Source: Amycolatopsis nalaikhensis
Lineage (GTDB): Bacteria > Actinomycetota > Actinomycetes > Mycobacteriales > Pseudonocardiaceae
Reading direction: 5' to 3'
Assembly (NCBI RefSeq): GCF_030264295.1
Contig: NZ_CP127173.1
Location: 5,463,501-5,527,500 of the forward strand
DNA: 64,000 bases
Part shown: in pieces, positions 1 through 8,037 of the stretch
Layout: every line of letters begins with the position of its first letter
How positions within the stretch are numbered: position 1 is the first letter of the stretch
Position numbers and translations under genes: made by a program
The notes under the pieces: generated by a model
What the model saw: the letters and a program-made list of their open reading frames with translations, nothing else
What the model was told of the DNA's origin: nothing
Databases searched by the model: none

Positions 1-299
1 TCGTCGTCGGCCCGGCCAACAACCAGCTGACCGACGACGGTGTCGCCGACCTCCTCGCCGCGCGCGGTGTCTTGTGGATCCCGGACTACGTCGCCAGCGC
101 GGGCGGGATCCTGTACACGCTTTCGCGGGAGGCCGAAGGGCTGGACCACGAGGCCGCGCTCGCCCGCGTCGAGACGATCGGACAGACCGTCACGGACCTC
201 CTGGACGCCGCGAAGGCCAACGCGACCACCCCGCTGCACGAGGCGGCCGCGCTGGCCCGGCGCCGGCTCACTTCTGGTGCGGGGCCACGTACTCCTTAG
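1..299 (+). CDS. Glu/Leu/Phe/Val dehydrogenase, C-terminal fragment
   Basis: This is the 3' end of a gene whose start lies outside the window; the reading frame is open from base 3. The visible part carries the typical stretch of NAD-dependent amino acid dehydrogenases: GPANNQL near the nucleotide-binding core, then IPDYVASAGG (the family's PDYVxNAGG segment). These enzymes oxidatively deaminate leucine, valine or related amino acids to 2-oxo acids in the cytoplasm. The gene ends 32 bp inside the convergent livK gene, so the two transcripts overlap. Lying beside a branched-chain amino acid importer suggests a leucine/valine substrate, but glutamate or phenylalanine cannot be excluded from this fragment. 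Confidence 0.85.
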   Translation, partial: VVGPANNQLTDDGVADLLAARGVLWIPDYVASAGGILYTLSREAEGLDHEAALARVETIGQTVTDLLDAAKANATTPLHEAAALARRRLTSGAGPRTP

Positions 300-1518
300 C
301 CTCGGGCGCTTCGAACAGCGGCTTGACGTACTTGACGCCGCCCTCGGCGGAGGCGTCCGGGGTGGCCGCGTAGACCTGGCGCGTCGCCGGCGTCCCCGGC
401 TTGGAGAAGTCGAGCGCCGCGACCAGGTCGTCCGTGCTCGCCGACGTCGTCTGCTTGAGCGCCGCGGCGATGCCGTCGCGGGTGAGGTCCTTGTTCTCGC
501 AGGCCTTCTTCAGCACCGCGCCCCACACCTCGCCGACCGCGTAGCCGTAGGGAACCCCGCCGTTCGGCGTCTCCTTGTAGGCCGCCTTGTACTTGGCCGC
601 GACGTCCTTGGCCTTCGGCAGGTCGGCCGAGAACGGTACGCTGCTGGCGACGATGGTCAGCTTGTCCAGCGCCCCGGCGGCGGGGCTCTTCAGCAGCGCC
701 GGGTCGAACGTCGGGTTGTTGCCCAGCACCGGCACGTTCAGGCCGAGCGCCTTGTTCGCCCCGACCGTCGAGCCGGTCTGCGTCGGCGTGGTGGTCAGCA
801 CGATCGCCTTGACGCCCGCGCCCTTCAGCCCGGTGACGACGTTGGTCAGGTCGCTGTCGGTCGAGGTGATCTTCACTTCCTTGACCGTCAGGTTGTGCTT
901 CTTCGCGTAGAACTGCGACCCGCGCAGGCCGTTCTTGCCGTACTCGCCGTCGATGTAGACGTGCCCGATCGTGTCGCCATCCTTGATCAGCCCCTGCTCC
1001 TGCAGGTACGACAGGCCGTCGATGATCTCCAGGTCGTAGGTGGTGCCGACGATCATCACGTACGGGTTGTCGAGCAGCTCCGACGACCACGACGCGGGCG
1101 CGGCGACGGTCTTGTCGGTGGCCAGGTTCTGCTTCAGCGCGGCCACCACGGGCGAGCCGAGCAGCTGCACGAACCCGAGCACCTTCGGCTCGACCTGCGG
1201 GTACAGCGTCTTCGCCGTGTCGGCCTTGTAGCCGTGGTCGACCTGCTCGAGCTTCACCTGCCGCCCGCAGACGCCGCCGGCCGCGTTGAAGTCCTTGGCC
1301 CACAGCTCGTTGCCCTGGGTGATGCCGAGGCCGAGGTTCTTGAACACGCCGGACTTGTCGGTCATCACGCCGAGCGTGACCTCGGTGGCCGTCACCCCCT
1401 TGCCGGTCTTGACGCCGGAGCTGTCCGAGCCCGACGAGCCCGAGTCACCGGCTTTGGTGCTGCAGGCGGACAGGACGAGGACGGCCGCCAGCGCCGCCGC
1501 CGCGTGTGTGCGTTTCAT
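268..1518 (-). CDS. livK: Branched-chain amino acid ABC transporter, substrate-binding lipoprotein
   Basis: The 416-residue product has a basic, hydrophobic signal peptide ending in a lipobox (LSAC, Cys19), so it should be a membrane-anchored lipoprotein outside the cell. The rest looks like a Leu/Ile/Val-binding periplasmic-type fold (for example GVMTDKSGVFKNLGLG near the mature N-terminus). It would deliver branched-chain amino acids, or related amides or ureas, to LivHMGF. The ATG was chosen because the preceding livM stop overlaps it by four bases (ATGA) and GGAGG lies just upstream. It is the last gene of the operon. Substrate specificity within the family cannot be read from sequence alone. 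Confidence 0.9.
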   Translation of the reverse strand: MKRTHAAAALAAVLVLSACSTKAGDSGSSGSDSSGVKTGKGVTATEVTLGVMTDKSGVFKNLGLGITQGNELWAKDFNAAGGVCGRQVKLEQVDHGYKADTAKTLYPQVEPKVLGFVQLLGSPVVAALKQNLATDKTVAAPASWSSELLDNPYVMIVGTTYDLEIIDGLSYLQEQGLIKDGDTIGHVYIDGEYGKNGLRGSQFYAKKHNLTVKEVKITSTDSDLTNVVTGLKGAGVKAIVLTTTPTQTGSTVGANKALGLNVPVLGNNPTFDPALLKSPAAGALDKLTIVASSVPFSADLPKAKDVAAKYKAAYKETPNGGVPYGYAVGEVWGAVLKKACENKDLTRDGIAAALKQTTSASTDDLVAALDFSKPGTPATRQVYAATPDASAEGGVKYVKPLFEAPEAKEYVAPHQK

Positions 1519-2681
1519 GATTCCTCCGGGGGTTGACGGCGATGACGTCTCTGGGTGATCCGGCGGCCGATCGCGGCGAGCCCGCCCGGCTCGAACAGCA
1601 CGACGAGGATGATCGCGGCACCGTAGACGAACGAGCTGACGAGGATGGGGGTCAGCGCGCCGTCGCCGGTGCCGGTGAACCAGCCGAGGTCGGCCGAGTA
1701 GAGGGCGAGCACCTGCGGCAGCCCGTTGACGATCAGCGCGCCGACCAGCGCGCCGGGCACCGAGCCGAGCCCGCCGATGATGACCATCGCGAGGTAGGCG
1801 ATGGACACGTTGATGCCGTAGGTGCCGAACTCGCTTTCGTCGGGCTTGAGGATGTCGAACCACAGCACGGTCATCGCGCCGGCGAGACCGCCGTAGGCCG
1901 ACGAAACGGCGAACGCGCCCGCCTTGGCGCGCAGCACGCTGACGCCCATCACCGCGGCCGCGGCCTCGTGGTCGCGCACGGCCCGCCACGACCGCCCGAC
2001 CCGGCCGCGGACCGCGCCGCGCGCGATCACGAACGCGAGCACGGTGAGCAGCAGGAACAGGTACCACATCCGTTCGGCCTGCTGGATCGGCACGCCGAGC
2101 AGGGTGATTTCGGGGCCGTCGTTGGTGAACGGGAAGCCGAACAGCGAGAACGACGCCGGGGTGCGCCCGGTGGACGTGCCGCCGGTGAGCTCTTCGGCCG
2201 ACTGTCCGAAGTAGAGCCCGAGGAACACCAGGGCGAGCGAGGCGACGCCGAGGTAGATGCCGCGCAGCCGGCCGGCGACCGGGGCGAAGGCCAGCCCGAG
2301 CAGGGCGGTGACGACCACCGCGCCGACCAGCGACAGGCCGGGGTCGAGGCCGAAGCCGACCACGCGCTCGTCGCCGGTCGGTCCGGACAGGACGGTGTAG
2401 GCGGTGCCGCCCGCGAGCAGGAAGAACGCGTGGGCCAGGGAAAGCTGCCCGGCCTGCCCGACGACCAGGGTCAGCCCGATCGCGCCGACCGCGCCGATCA
2501 TCATGTACTGCCCGGCTTTCAGCCAGGCCGAGTCGAGGTAGAGCGGCAGGGCCAGCAGGACGACCAGGAGCACGAGCCAGCCCGCGGTGCGCACCAGCTT
2601 CGCCGGGTCGCGGTGCGGCCGCGGGGCCGGTGCGCCGACCGCGGGTGGGCTGTCCACTTCGGACACAGCACTCTCAGACAC
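1515..2681 (-). CDS. livM: Branched-chain amino acid ABC transporter permease LivM
   Basis: This is a 388-residue polytopic membrane protein with about ten hydrophobic segments after a short Pro-rich cytoplasmic N-terminus. The segment GLTLVVGQAGQLSLAHAFF matches the conserved LivM/LivH permease loop (GxxGQxSLGHAxF), which contacts the ATPases. It pairs with LivH to form the import channel. The start is GTG, overlapping the end of livH by 8 bp. The stop overlaps the livK start by four bases, indicating translational coupling. The length is normal for LivM. Confidence 0.9.
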   Translation of the reverse strand: MSESAVSEVDSPPAVGAPAPRPHRDPAKLVRTAGWLVLLVVLLALPLYLDSAWLKAGQYMMIGAVGAIGLTLVVGQAGQLSLAHAFFLLAGGTAYTVLSGPTGDERVVGFGLDPGLSLVGAVVVTALLGLAFAPVAGRLRGIYLGVASLALVFLGLYFGQSAEELTGGTSTGRTPASFSLFGFPFTNDGPEITLLGVPIQQAERMWYLFLLLTVLAFVIARGAVRGRVGRSWRAVRDHEAAAAVMGVSVLRAKAGAFAVSSAYGGLAGAMTVLWFDILKPDESEFGTYGINVSIAYLAMVIIGGLGSVPGALVGALIVNGLPQVLALYSADLGWFTGTGDGALTPILVSSFVYGAAIILVVLFEPGGLAAIGRRITQRRHRRQPPEES

Positions 2682-3552
2682 GGGTGCGCTCCCTCGTCCC
2701 GAAGAGCCCGGACGGCCGCACCACCAGGACCACCAGCATCACCAGGAAGACCGCGCTCTTGGAAAAGTCGAACGAGACGTACTGCGCGGACAGGGCCTCG
2801 ACGATGCCGACGACGAGCCCGCCGACCACCGCGCCCGCCGTCGAGTCGAGCCCGCCGAGGATCGCCGCGGGGAACGCGGCCAGCGCGATCGAGTGCGTCC
2901 CGCGGGACAGCCCGGCGCCGGAGAAGTCCTGCGTGGCGATGAACAGCACCGCCACCCCGGCCAGCAGCCCGGCGACCAGCCACGCGGTCGCGGTGACCCG
3001 GGAGCTGCGGATGCCCATCAGCGCGGCGGCTTCGCGGTTCTCCGCTTGGGCCCGCATGGCCACGCCCCAGTTCGAGTACTTGAAGGCCAGCCAGAACGCC
3101 GTGATCAGCAGCGCGGCCACGCCGAGGGCGACCAGGTGCGTGCGGAACAGCGTGATCCCGCCGATCTGGAACGGCTTCGCGTCCCAGGCGCCGCCGAGGA
3201 AGGGCAGCGTGACGCCGAGGCGGCGCACGATCTCCTCGGTGACGATGACGTCGACGCCGATCGTCAGCAGGGCCAGGCTGTTCGCGTCGGCGTGCCGGGA
3301 CCGCGACAGCAGCAGCCGTTCCACGAGCAGGCCGAGCAGCCCGGCGGAGACGATGCCGACCAGCGACGCGCCGACCCAGCCGAGCGCGTCCCGCGTCACC
3401 ACGACGAGGTAGCCGCCGAAGAGCACGAGCGAGCCGTGCGCGAAGTTGACCACCTCGGTGGCCTTGAAGATGATCACGAACCCCAGCGCCAGCAACGCGA
3501 ACACCGCGCCCTTGCCGAGGCCGTTCACCACGAGCTGCAGGAATGTGTTCAC
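2674..3552 (-). CDS. livH: Branched-chain amino acid ABC transporter permease LivH
   Basis: This is a 292-residue integral membrane permease with about eight transmembrane segments. It opens with NTFLQLVVNGLGKGAVFAL and continues into KATEVVNFAHGS, the conserved LivH motif (xxVxNFAHGxL). The GTG start is chosen because it overlaps the livG stop by four bases (GTGA); a longer reading frame upstream is only the antisense-free extension through livG. LivH and LivM form the heterodimeric translocation pore. Gene order F-G-H-M-K on the minus strand with overlaps throughout indicates one operon. Confidence 0.9.
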   Translation of the reverse strand: MNTFLQLVVNGLGKGAVFALLALGFVIIFKATEVVNFAHGSLVLFGGYLVVVTRDALGWVGASLVGIVSAGLLGLLVERLLLSRSRHADANSLALLTIGVDVIVTEEIVRRLGVTLPFLGGAWDAKPFQIGGITLFRTHLVALGVAALLITAFWLAFKYSNWGVAMRAQAENREAAALMGIRSSRVTATAWLVAGLLAGVAVLFIATQDFSGAGLSRGTHSIALAAFPAAILGGLDSTAGAVVGGLVVGIVEALSAQYVSFDFSKSAVFLVMLVVLVVRPSGLFGTRERTRV

Positions 3553-4379
3553 GCCGCCTCCGTGCCCAGGTAGGCCTTGATGACGTCCGGGTCGGACTGG
3601 ACTTCCGCGGGGGTGCCGTCGGCGATGCGGCGGCCGAAGTCGAGCACGGTGACCCGGTCGGCGATGCCCATCACCAGTCCCATGTCGTGCTCGACGAGCA
3701 GGATCGAGATGCCGAGCTCGGCGCGGATCCCGCTGATGGTGCCGGCCAGCTCCGCGGTCTCCGACGCGTTCATCCCGGCCGCGGGCTCGTCGAGCAGCAG
3801 CAGCACGGGTTCGACGGCGAGCGCGCGGGCCAGGTCGACGCGCTTGACGGCGCCGTAGGGCAACGCGCCCACGGGTACGTCGGCGACCGGGCCGAGCCCG
3901 AGGAAGTCGCAGATCTCCCTGGCCCTGGCCGAATGCCGCCGTTCGGCGCGGACCGTCCACGGCAGCCGCAGCCCGACTTCGAGGAACCCGCCGCGGGTCA
4001 GCGCGTGCCTGCCCAGCATGACGTTGTCCAGCACGGTCGAGCCGGGGGAGAGGGCGGCGTTCTGGAACGACCGCCCGACGCCGAGCCCGGCGAGCTTGTG
4101 CGGCGCGAGCCCGGTGAGGTCGGTCCCGCCGAGCAGGACGCGGCCGGCGTTGGCCCGGTAGAGCCCGCTGATCACGTTGAAGCAGCTGGACTTCCCGGCG
4201 CCGTTCGGCCCGATCAGCGCGTGCAGCGAACCGGACGCGACGGTGAAGCTCACGTCGTCGAGGGCCCGGATCCCGCCGAACCGCAGGGCGACGTTCTCGA
4301 CGCGCAGCTCTTGGGGGGTCCGGGTGGCGAAGCCTCCGGCCGAAGCCTCGGTCGACGTCGGCGACTCGGGCGGCGTCAT
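3549..4379 (-). CDS. livG: Branched-chain amino acid ABC transporter ATP-binding protein LivG
   Basis: This is a 276-residue ATPase with Walker A GPNGAGKS (residues 57-64), signature LPYGAVKR (173-180) and Walker B LLLLDEPA (193-200), followed by VEHDMGLVM. The divergent signature is normal for LivG, which uses LPYGxQR rather than LSGGQ. The C-terminal VIKAYLG is also a LivG hallmark. The ATG overlapping the livF stop by four bases was preferred to a start nine bases upstream. It hydrolyses ATP on the cytoplasmic face to drive import. Confidence 0.92.
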   Translation of the reverse strand: MTPPESPTSTEASAGGFATRTPQELRVENVALRFGGIRALDDVSFTVASGSLHALIGPNGAGKSSCFNVISGLYRANAGRVLLGGTDLTGLAPHKLAGLGVGRSFQNAALSPGSTVLDNVMLGRHALTRGGFLEVGLRLPWTVRAERRHSARAREICDFLGLGPVADVPVGALPYGAVKRVDLARALAVEPVLLLLDEPAAGMNASETAELAGTISGIRAELGISILLVEHDMGLVMGIADRVTVLDFGRRIADGTPAEVQSDPDVIKAYLGTEAA

Positions 4380-5185
4380 CCGGCCCACCTCGACAGGGTC
4401 CGGCCCGCGAGGCGTTCGCGCGCGGTTTCGGCTTCGGCCATCGCGGTCTCCTCCGACTCGGCGTGCCCGCCCAGGTACAGCCGCTGGACGTCCTGGCTGG
4501 CGGCGAGCTCGGCGGCGGTCCCGGCCAGCGCGACCCGGCCGACCTCCAGCACGACGGCGTGGTCGGCGACGTCGAGGGCCATCACGGCGTTCTGCTCGAC
4601 CAGCACCACCGCGGTGCCCTGGTCGTGGATCTCCCGGATGGTCCGGCCGATCTGTTCGACGATCTTCGGCGCCAGCCCCAGCGACGGTTCGTCGAGCAGC
4701 AGCAGCTTCGGCGCGGACATCAGGGCCCGGCCGATCGCGAGCATCTGCTGCTCGCCGCCGGACAGCAGCCCGGCGCGCTGCTTGGCGCGTTCGGCGAGCA
4801 CGGGGAACAGCTCGTCGACCCGCTTGCGCGCGGCCGTGCGGTCGGCCGCGGTCCGCGCGCCGATGCCGCCGGCACGCAGGTTCTCCTCGACGGTCATCCG
4901 GGCGAAGACCTGCCGTCCTTCGGGCACGCCGACGACGCCGAGCCGGACGATCCGGGCGGGGTCGAGCTTGCCGAGCGCGTGGCCGTCATAGTGGATCTCC
5001 CCACCGGAGATCGCGCCGCGGTGCATGCGGAGCGTACCCGAGACGGCTCTGAGCAAAGTGGACTTCCCGGCGCCGTTGCTGCCGAGCACGGCCAGCACGC
5101 CGTCGGCGGGGACGTCGAGGTCGATGCCGTGCAGGGCGGCCGTCGACCGGCCGTACCGCACCCGCAGACCACGGACGGTCAGCAC
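4376..5185 (-). CDS. livF: Branched-chain amino acid ABC transporter ATP-binding protein LivF
   Basis: This is a 269-residue ABC ATPase with Walker A GSNGAGKS (35-42), signature LSGGEQQ (141-147) and Walker B LLLLDEPSLG (161-170), followed by the LivF-type VEQNA. The C-terminus carries about 30 extra residues after the usual RLYLGG end, rich in Glu and Ala, of unknown role. It is the first gene of the liv operon and starts with GTG. A promoter is expected in the roughly 145 bp between it and the palindrome at 5331, but none was clear enough to call. Confidence 0.9.
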   Translation of the reverse strand: MLTVRGLRVRYGRSTAALHGIDLDVPADGVLAVLGSNGAGKSTLLRAVSGTLRMHRGAISGGEIHYDGHALGKLDPARIVRLGVVGVPEGRQVFARMTVEENLRAGGIGARTAADRTAARKRVDELFPVLAERAKQRAGLLSGGEQQMLAIGRALMSAPKLLLLDEPSLGLAPKIVEQIGRTIREIHDQGTAVVLVEQNAVMALDVADHAVVLEVGRVALAGTAAELAASQDVQRLYLGGHAESEETAMAEAETARERLAGRTLSRWAG

Positions 5186-5330
5186 GAACTCACTCCAGGC
5201 CGCAAAACGCCTCCTCCACTCGTGTGACCTGAGTCACGGTCGGTGGCGGTCATCCTGCGATCAGGCGCGGCTCTCGGACACCCCCACCTGGAGACCCCGA
5301 CGGACACAAAACGGACACGGCGCGGCCCCT

Positions 5331-5372
5331 CGTGAGTGTTCAGGGCGGTTAGAACCGCCCTAAACACTCACG
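5331..5372. repeat. Palindromic intergenic repeat, family C (copy 1), likely terminator
   Basis: Inverted repeat with arms cgtgagtgttcagggcggtt and agaaccgccctaaacactcacg (one mismatch). It contains the TGA stop of the PHP gene (read on the minus strand at 5370-5368). Related copies with the same cgtgagtg/cactcacg ends but different inner sequence are at 10775 and 37677. It probably ends PHP transcription upstream of the liv operon. Confidence 0.75.
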
Positions 5373-6180
5373 ACCGGCGGGAGCGTAGTGCGGCCAACAC
5401 TTCCGGTGACGTCGTGCACTCGCCGAGGCGGACCGGCTTGCGGTCGCCGTGGAAGTCGCTCGATCCCGTCGTGAGCAGGTTCAGGTCCGCGGCCACCGTG
5501 CGTAGCCGGTCCCGCACCTCCGGCGGTTGCTCCGGGTGGTCCGTCTCGATCCCGGCCAGCCCGGCTTCGGCCAGGGCCGCCAGTTGCGCGTCGGAAACGG
5601 AAGCGCGGCGTTTGACTGACCGCGGGTGCGCCAGCACGGCCGCGCCCCCGGCGGCGCGGACCAGGCCGATCGCGTCCACCGTGGACAGCACGTGCTTCGG
5701 CACGTCGGCGCGGCCGCCGTCGGCGATCCAGTCGAGGGTGAACGCGTCGGCCGTGACCCCGGACGCCACCAGCGCGGCGGCGACGTGCGGCCGCCCGAGC
5801 GGCGCGCCGCCCGCGATCGTCCGCACCTGCGCCAGCGTGATCGGCGCACCCAGCTCACGGCAGCGTTCGACCATCCGCACCGCGCGGCGCTCGCGGTCGG
5901 ACCGGATCAGCTCCAGCTCGGCGGCCAGCGGCGCGTGCCCGGGATCGACGAAGTAGCCGAGCAGGTGCACTTCGGCGTCGTCGAGGCGGCAGGAGATCTC
6001 GACCCCGGGGATCAGCTCGATGTCGGAAGGGGCGGCCGACGCCTCCGCCAGGCCCGCAAAGGTGTCGTGGTCGGTGAGGGCGAACACCGTCAGCCCGGCT
6101 TCGGCGGCCAGCCGCGGCAGCAGGGCGGGCGGTGTCGTCCCGTCGGAGGCCGTGCTGTGCGTGTGCAGGTCGATCGTCAC
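5368..6180 (-). CDS. PHP-domain metal-dependent phosphoesterase
   Basis: This 270-residue protein is of the YciV/RnmAB-like PHP family. The N-terminus has the metal-binding HTHST (residues 6-10) and TDHD (36-39); PGVEISC, AHPRS and DFHGD follow in the expected order for a trinuclear metal centre. Characterised relatives are 3',5'-nucleotide bisphosphate phosphatases or 5'-3' exoribonucleases; which applies here is not decided. Its stop codon lies inside the palindrome at 5331-5372. It lies 13 bp downstream of the response regulator gene, so it may be co-transcribed with the two-component genes. Confidence 0.85.
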   Translation of the reverse strand: MTIDLHTHSTASDGTTPPALLPRLAAEAGLTVFALTDHDTFAGLAEASAAPSDIELIPGVEISCRLDDAEVHLLGYFVDPGHAPLAAELELIRSDRERRAVRMVERCRELGAPITLAQVRTIAGGAPLGRPHVAAALVASGVTADAFTLDWIADGGRADVPKHVLSTVDAIGLVRAAGGAAVLAHPRSVKRRASVSDAQLAALAEAGLAGIETDHPEQPPEVRDRLRTVAADLNLLTTGSSDFHGDRKPVRLGECTTSPEVLAALRSRRS

Positions 6181-6193
6181 CCGGCGGAGGATC

Positions 6194-6817
6194 TCACAGC
6201 AGCCCGGCCTCGCTGGCCTTGCCGATCGCCTCCACCCGGTTGCGCGCGCCCAGCTTGTGCAGGGCCGACTGCAGGTACGTCTTGACCGTGTTGCGCGCCA
6301 AGCCCGTCGATTCGGCGATCTCCGGGTTCGTCTGGCCCTGCGCGGCCAGCCGCAGCACCTCGTACTCCCGGCGGGTCAGGCCACTGCGGGCGAGCGCGTC
6401 CGAGCGCTGCCCTTCGTCGGGCAGGATCCGGGGGTCGACCACGCGCTCGCCGCGCAGCACGCGGCGCAGCTCGGTCACCAGCTGCGCGCCCGCGGCGTCC
6501 TTGAGCAGGCAGCCGTGCGCGCCCGACTCGAGCGCGGCCAGCACGCCCTGGTGGTCGCCGTGGGCGGTGAACACGACGATCTTGCCGTCGGGGTGCACCC
6601 GCCGCAGCTCCGTGACGACCTCCGGCGCGAGCATGTCCGGCAGCCGCAGGTCGAGCAGGATCAGGTCCGGCGCCAGCGACGCCACCCGCTCGATGGCCAG
6701 CCGTCCCGACTCCGCCGAGCCGACCACGCTCAGGCACGGGTCCGAGCGCAGCAGCAGGCTCACGCCGTCGCGGACCACCGGGTGGTCGTCGACGACGAAC
6801 ACGGTCGCGGCGGTCAC
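6194..6817 (-). CDS. LuxR/NarL-family response regulator
   Basis: This is a 207-residue, two-domain regulator. The receiver domain carries the acidic pair D10-D11, the phosphoacceptor D56 in LILLDLRLPD and the conserved switch Thr in VVFTAHGD and Lys in LLKDA. The C-terminal LuxR helix-turn-helix starts at LTRREYEVLRLAAQG and ends with VEAIGKA. The GTG start overlaps the kinase stop by four bases (GTGA), so regulator and kinase are translationally coupled and form a cognate pair. Target genes are not evident from sequence. Confidence 0.92.
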   Translation of the reverse strand: MTAATVFVVDDHPVVRDGVSLLLRSDPCLSVVGSAESGRLAIERVASLAPDLILLDLRLPDMLAPEVVTELRRVHPDGKIVVFTAHGDHQGVLAALESGAHGCLLKDAAGAQLVTELRRVLRGERVVDPRILPDEGQRSDALARSGLTRREYEVLRLAAQGQTNPEIAESTGLARNTVKTYLQSALHKLGARNRVEAIGKASEAGLL

Positions 6818-7953
6818 GGCCGCACCAGCGGGACCCACGCGCGCAGCGTGGAGCCGTCGTCCTCGTCGCGGACCAGGCTGACCCGGCCGCCGAGCCGCGC
6901 GGCGCGTTCGGCCAGCGTCCGCAGGCCCATGCCGCTGCCGGGGACGGCTTCGGCGCCGGTGCCGTCGTCGGCGACGACCACCTGGACGCCGTCGTCGCTG
7001 GGCAGCAGGCTGACGATCACCGAGGACGCCCGCGCGTGCTTCTCGACGTTGAGCAGTCCCTCCCGGACCGCGGCCACCAGCAGGGCGGTGCGTTCGGCGT
7101 CGAGCGGCGGGACGGCCGCGAGCTGCACGAACCGCGCCGGGACGCCGCAGCGCGCCTGGAACGAGCGGCAGTGCTCGGCCAGCTCGACCGGCAGCGCCCG
7201 CTCCGGGCTGGACTCCGAGAGCGCGAGCAGCGACTCCCGCAGCGCGCCGGCCGCCGCCGAGACGTCGCCCTCCAGCCGGCGCAGCCGCGCTTCCAGGCCG
7301 GGCATCTCGTGCAGGTCGGCGTGCAGGTCCCGCACCTGGACGCCGATGGAGAACAGCAGCGCGCCGACGGAGTCGTGCAGGGCGCTCTGCATCCGCAGCC
7401 GCTCGCCCGCGACCGCGGCCGTGCGGTCGGTCTCGGCGACCTTCGCCAGGTGCAACGCCGTCCCGGCCTCGCGCGCGACCTCCACCATCCGCAGCACGGC
7501 GTCGTCGCCGAAGTCGGCGGGTTCGCGCATGGCCGCGTAGGCGATGGCCACGGTCTCGCCGCGCGCGACGATCGGCACGGCGAGCATCGCGGCCAGGCCC
7601 TCACCGCGCACCTGCGCGTCGAACTGGTGGGTGATGGCGGGCGAGCTGACGTAGTCGGCGACCCGCACCGGCTGGCCCAGCGCCAGGACCCGCCCGCCGA
7701 TGCCCTGGCCGACGGGCACTTCGAGGTCCTGCAGCGCGTCGGTCCGGGTGCCGGACATCCAGCGGATCACGGCCAGCTCGGGCCGGTCGAGCTCGGCGAC
7801 GAACCCGGCCTTCGCGCCGACCGTCTCGCGGATCAGGCGCGCGGTCCCGTGCAGGGCGGCGACGCGGTCGAGCGTGCCGAGCAGCTTTTCGCGCTCGCGC
7901 AGCAGCTCGCCCAGCACCGCGCTGTACTCGGCGACGTGCTCCTTTGCCGTCAC
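6814..7953 (-). CDS. GAF-domain sensor histidine kinase
   Basis: This 379-residue kinase has no membrane segment, so it should be cytosolic. A GAF domain covers about residues 25-175. A HisKA_3-like dimerisation helix follows with the phosphoacceptor His193 in SALHDSVGALLFS. The HATPase domain has N302 (EGLLNVEKHA), G1 DDGTG (329-333) and G2 GSGMGL (339-344), as in the NarX/DegS class. The GTG start (VTAKEH) is preferred because upstream residues read as non-coding promoter sequence. The signal sensed by the GAF domain is unknown. It is divergent from the FAD/Fe-S oxidoreductase, which is an obvious candidate target. Confidence 0.88.
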   Translation of the reverse strand: MTAKEHVAEYSAVLGELLREREKLLGTLDRVAALHGTARLIRETVGAKAGFVAELDRPELAVIRWMSGTRTDALQDLEVPVGQGIGGRVLALGQPVRVADYVSSPAITHQFDAQVRGEGLAAMLAVPIVARGETVAIAYAAMREPADFGDDAVLRMVEVAREAGTALHLAKVAETDRTAAVAGERLRMQSALHDSVGALLFSIGVQVRDLHADLHEMPGLEARLRRLEGDVSAAAGALRESLLALSESSPERALPVELAEHCRSFQARCGVPARFVQLAAVPPLDAERTALLVAAVREGLLNVEKHARASSVIVSLLPSDDGVQVVVADDGTGAEAVPGSGMGLRTLAERAARLGGRVSLVRDEDDGSTLRAWVPLVRP

Positions 7954-8037
7954 GAGCCCACGATCGCACACGGAGTGTGGTTTCGGACATACCCGGCTGG
8001 AGAGGTACGCGGGCGTCCCGTCGACTTGAATGGGGGC

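Noticed and set aside
40..1536. Very long open frames antisense or out of frame to clear genes, for example 40-1536 and 43570-47196
   Set aside because: They are shadows caused by high third-position G+C, with Arg/Ala/Gly-rich products, no family features and no ribosome-binding sites.
5331..5372. Palindromes as phage attachment sites
   Set aside because: No integrase, tRNA gene or direct duplication accompanies them, and similar copies recur at gene ends.
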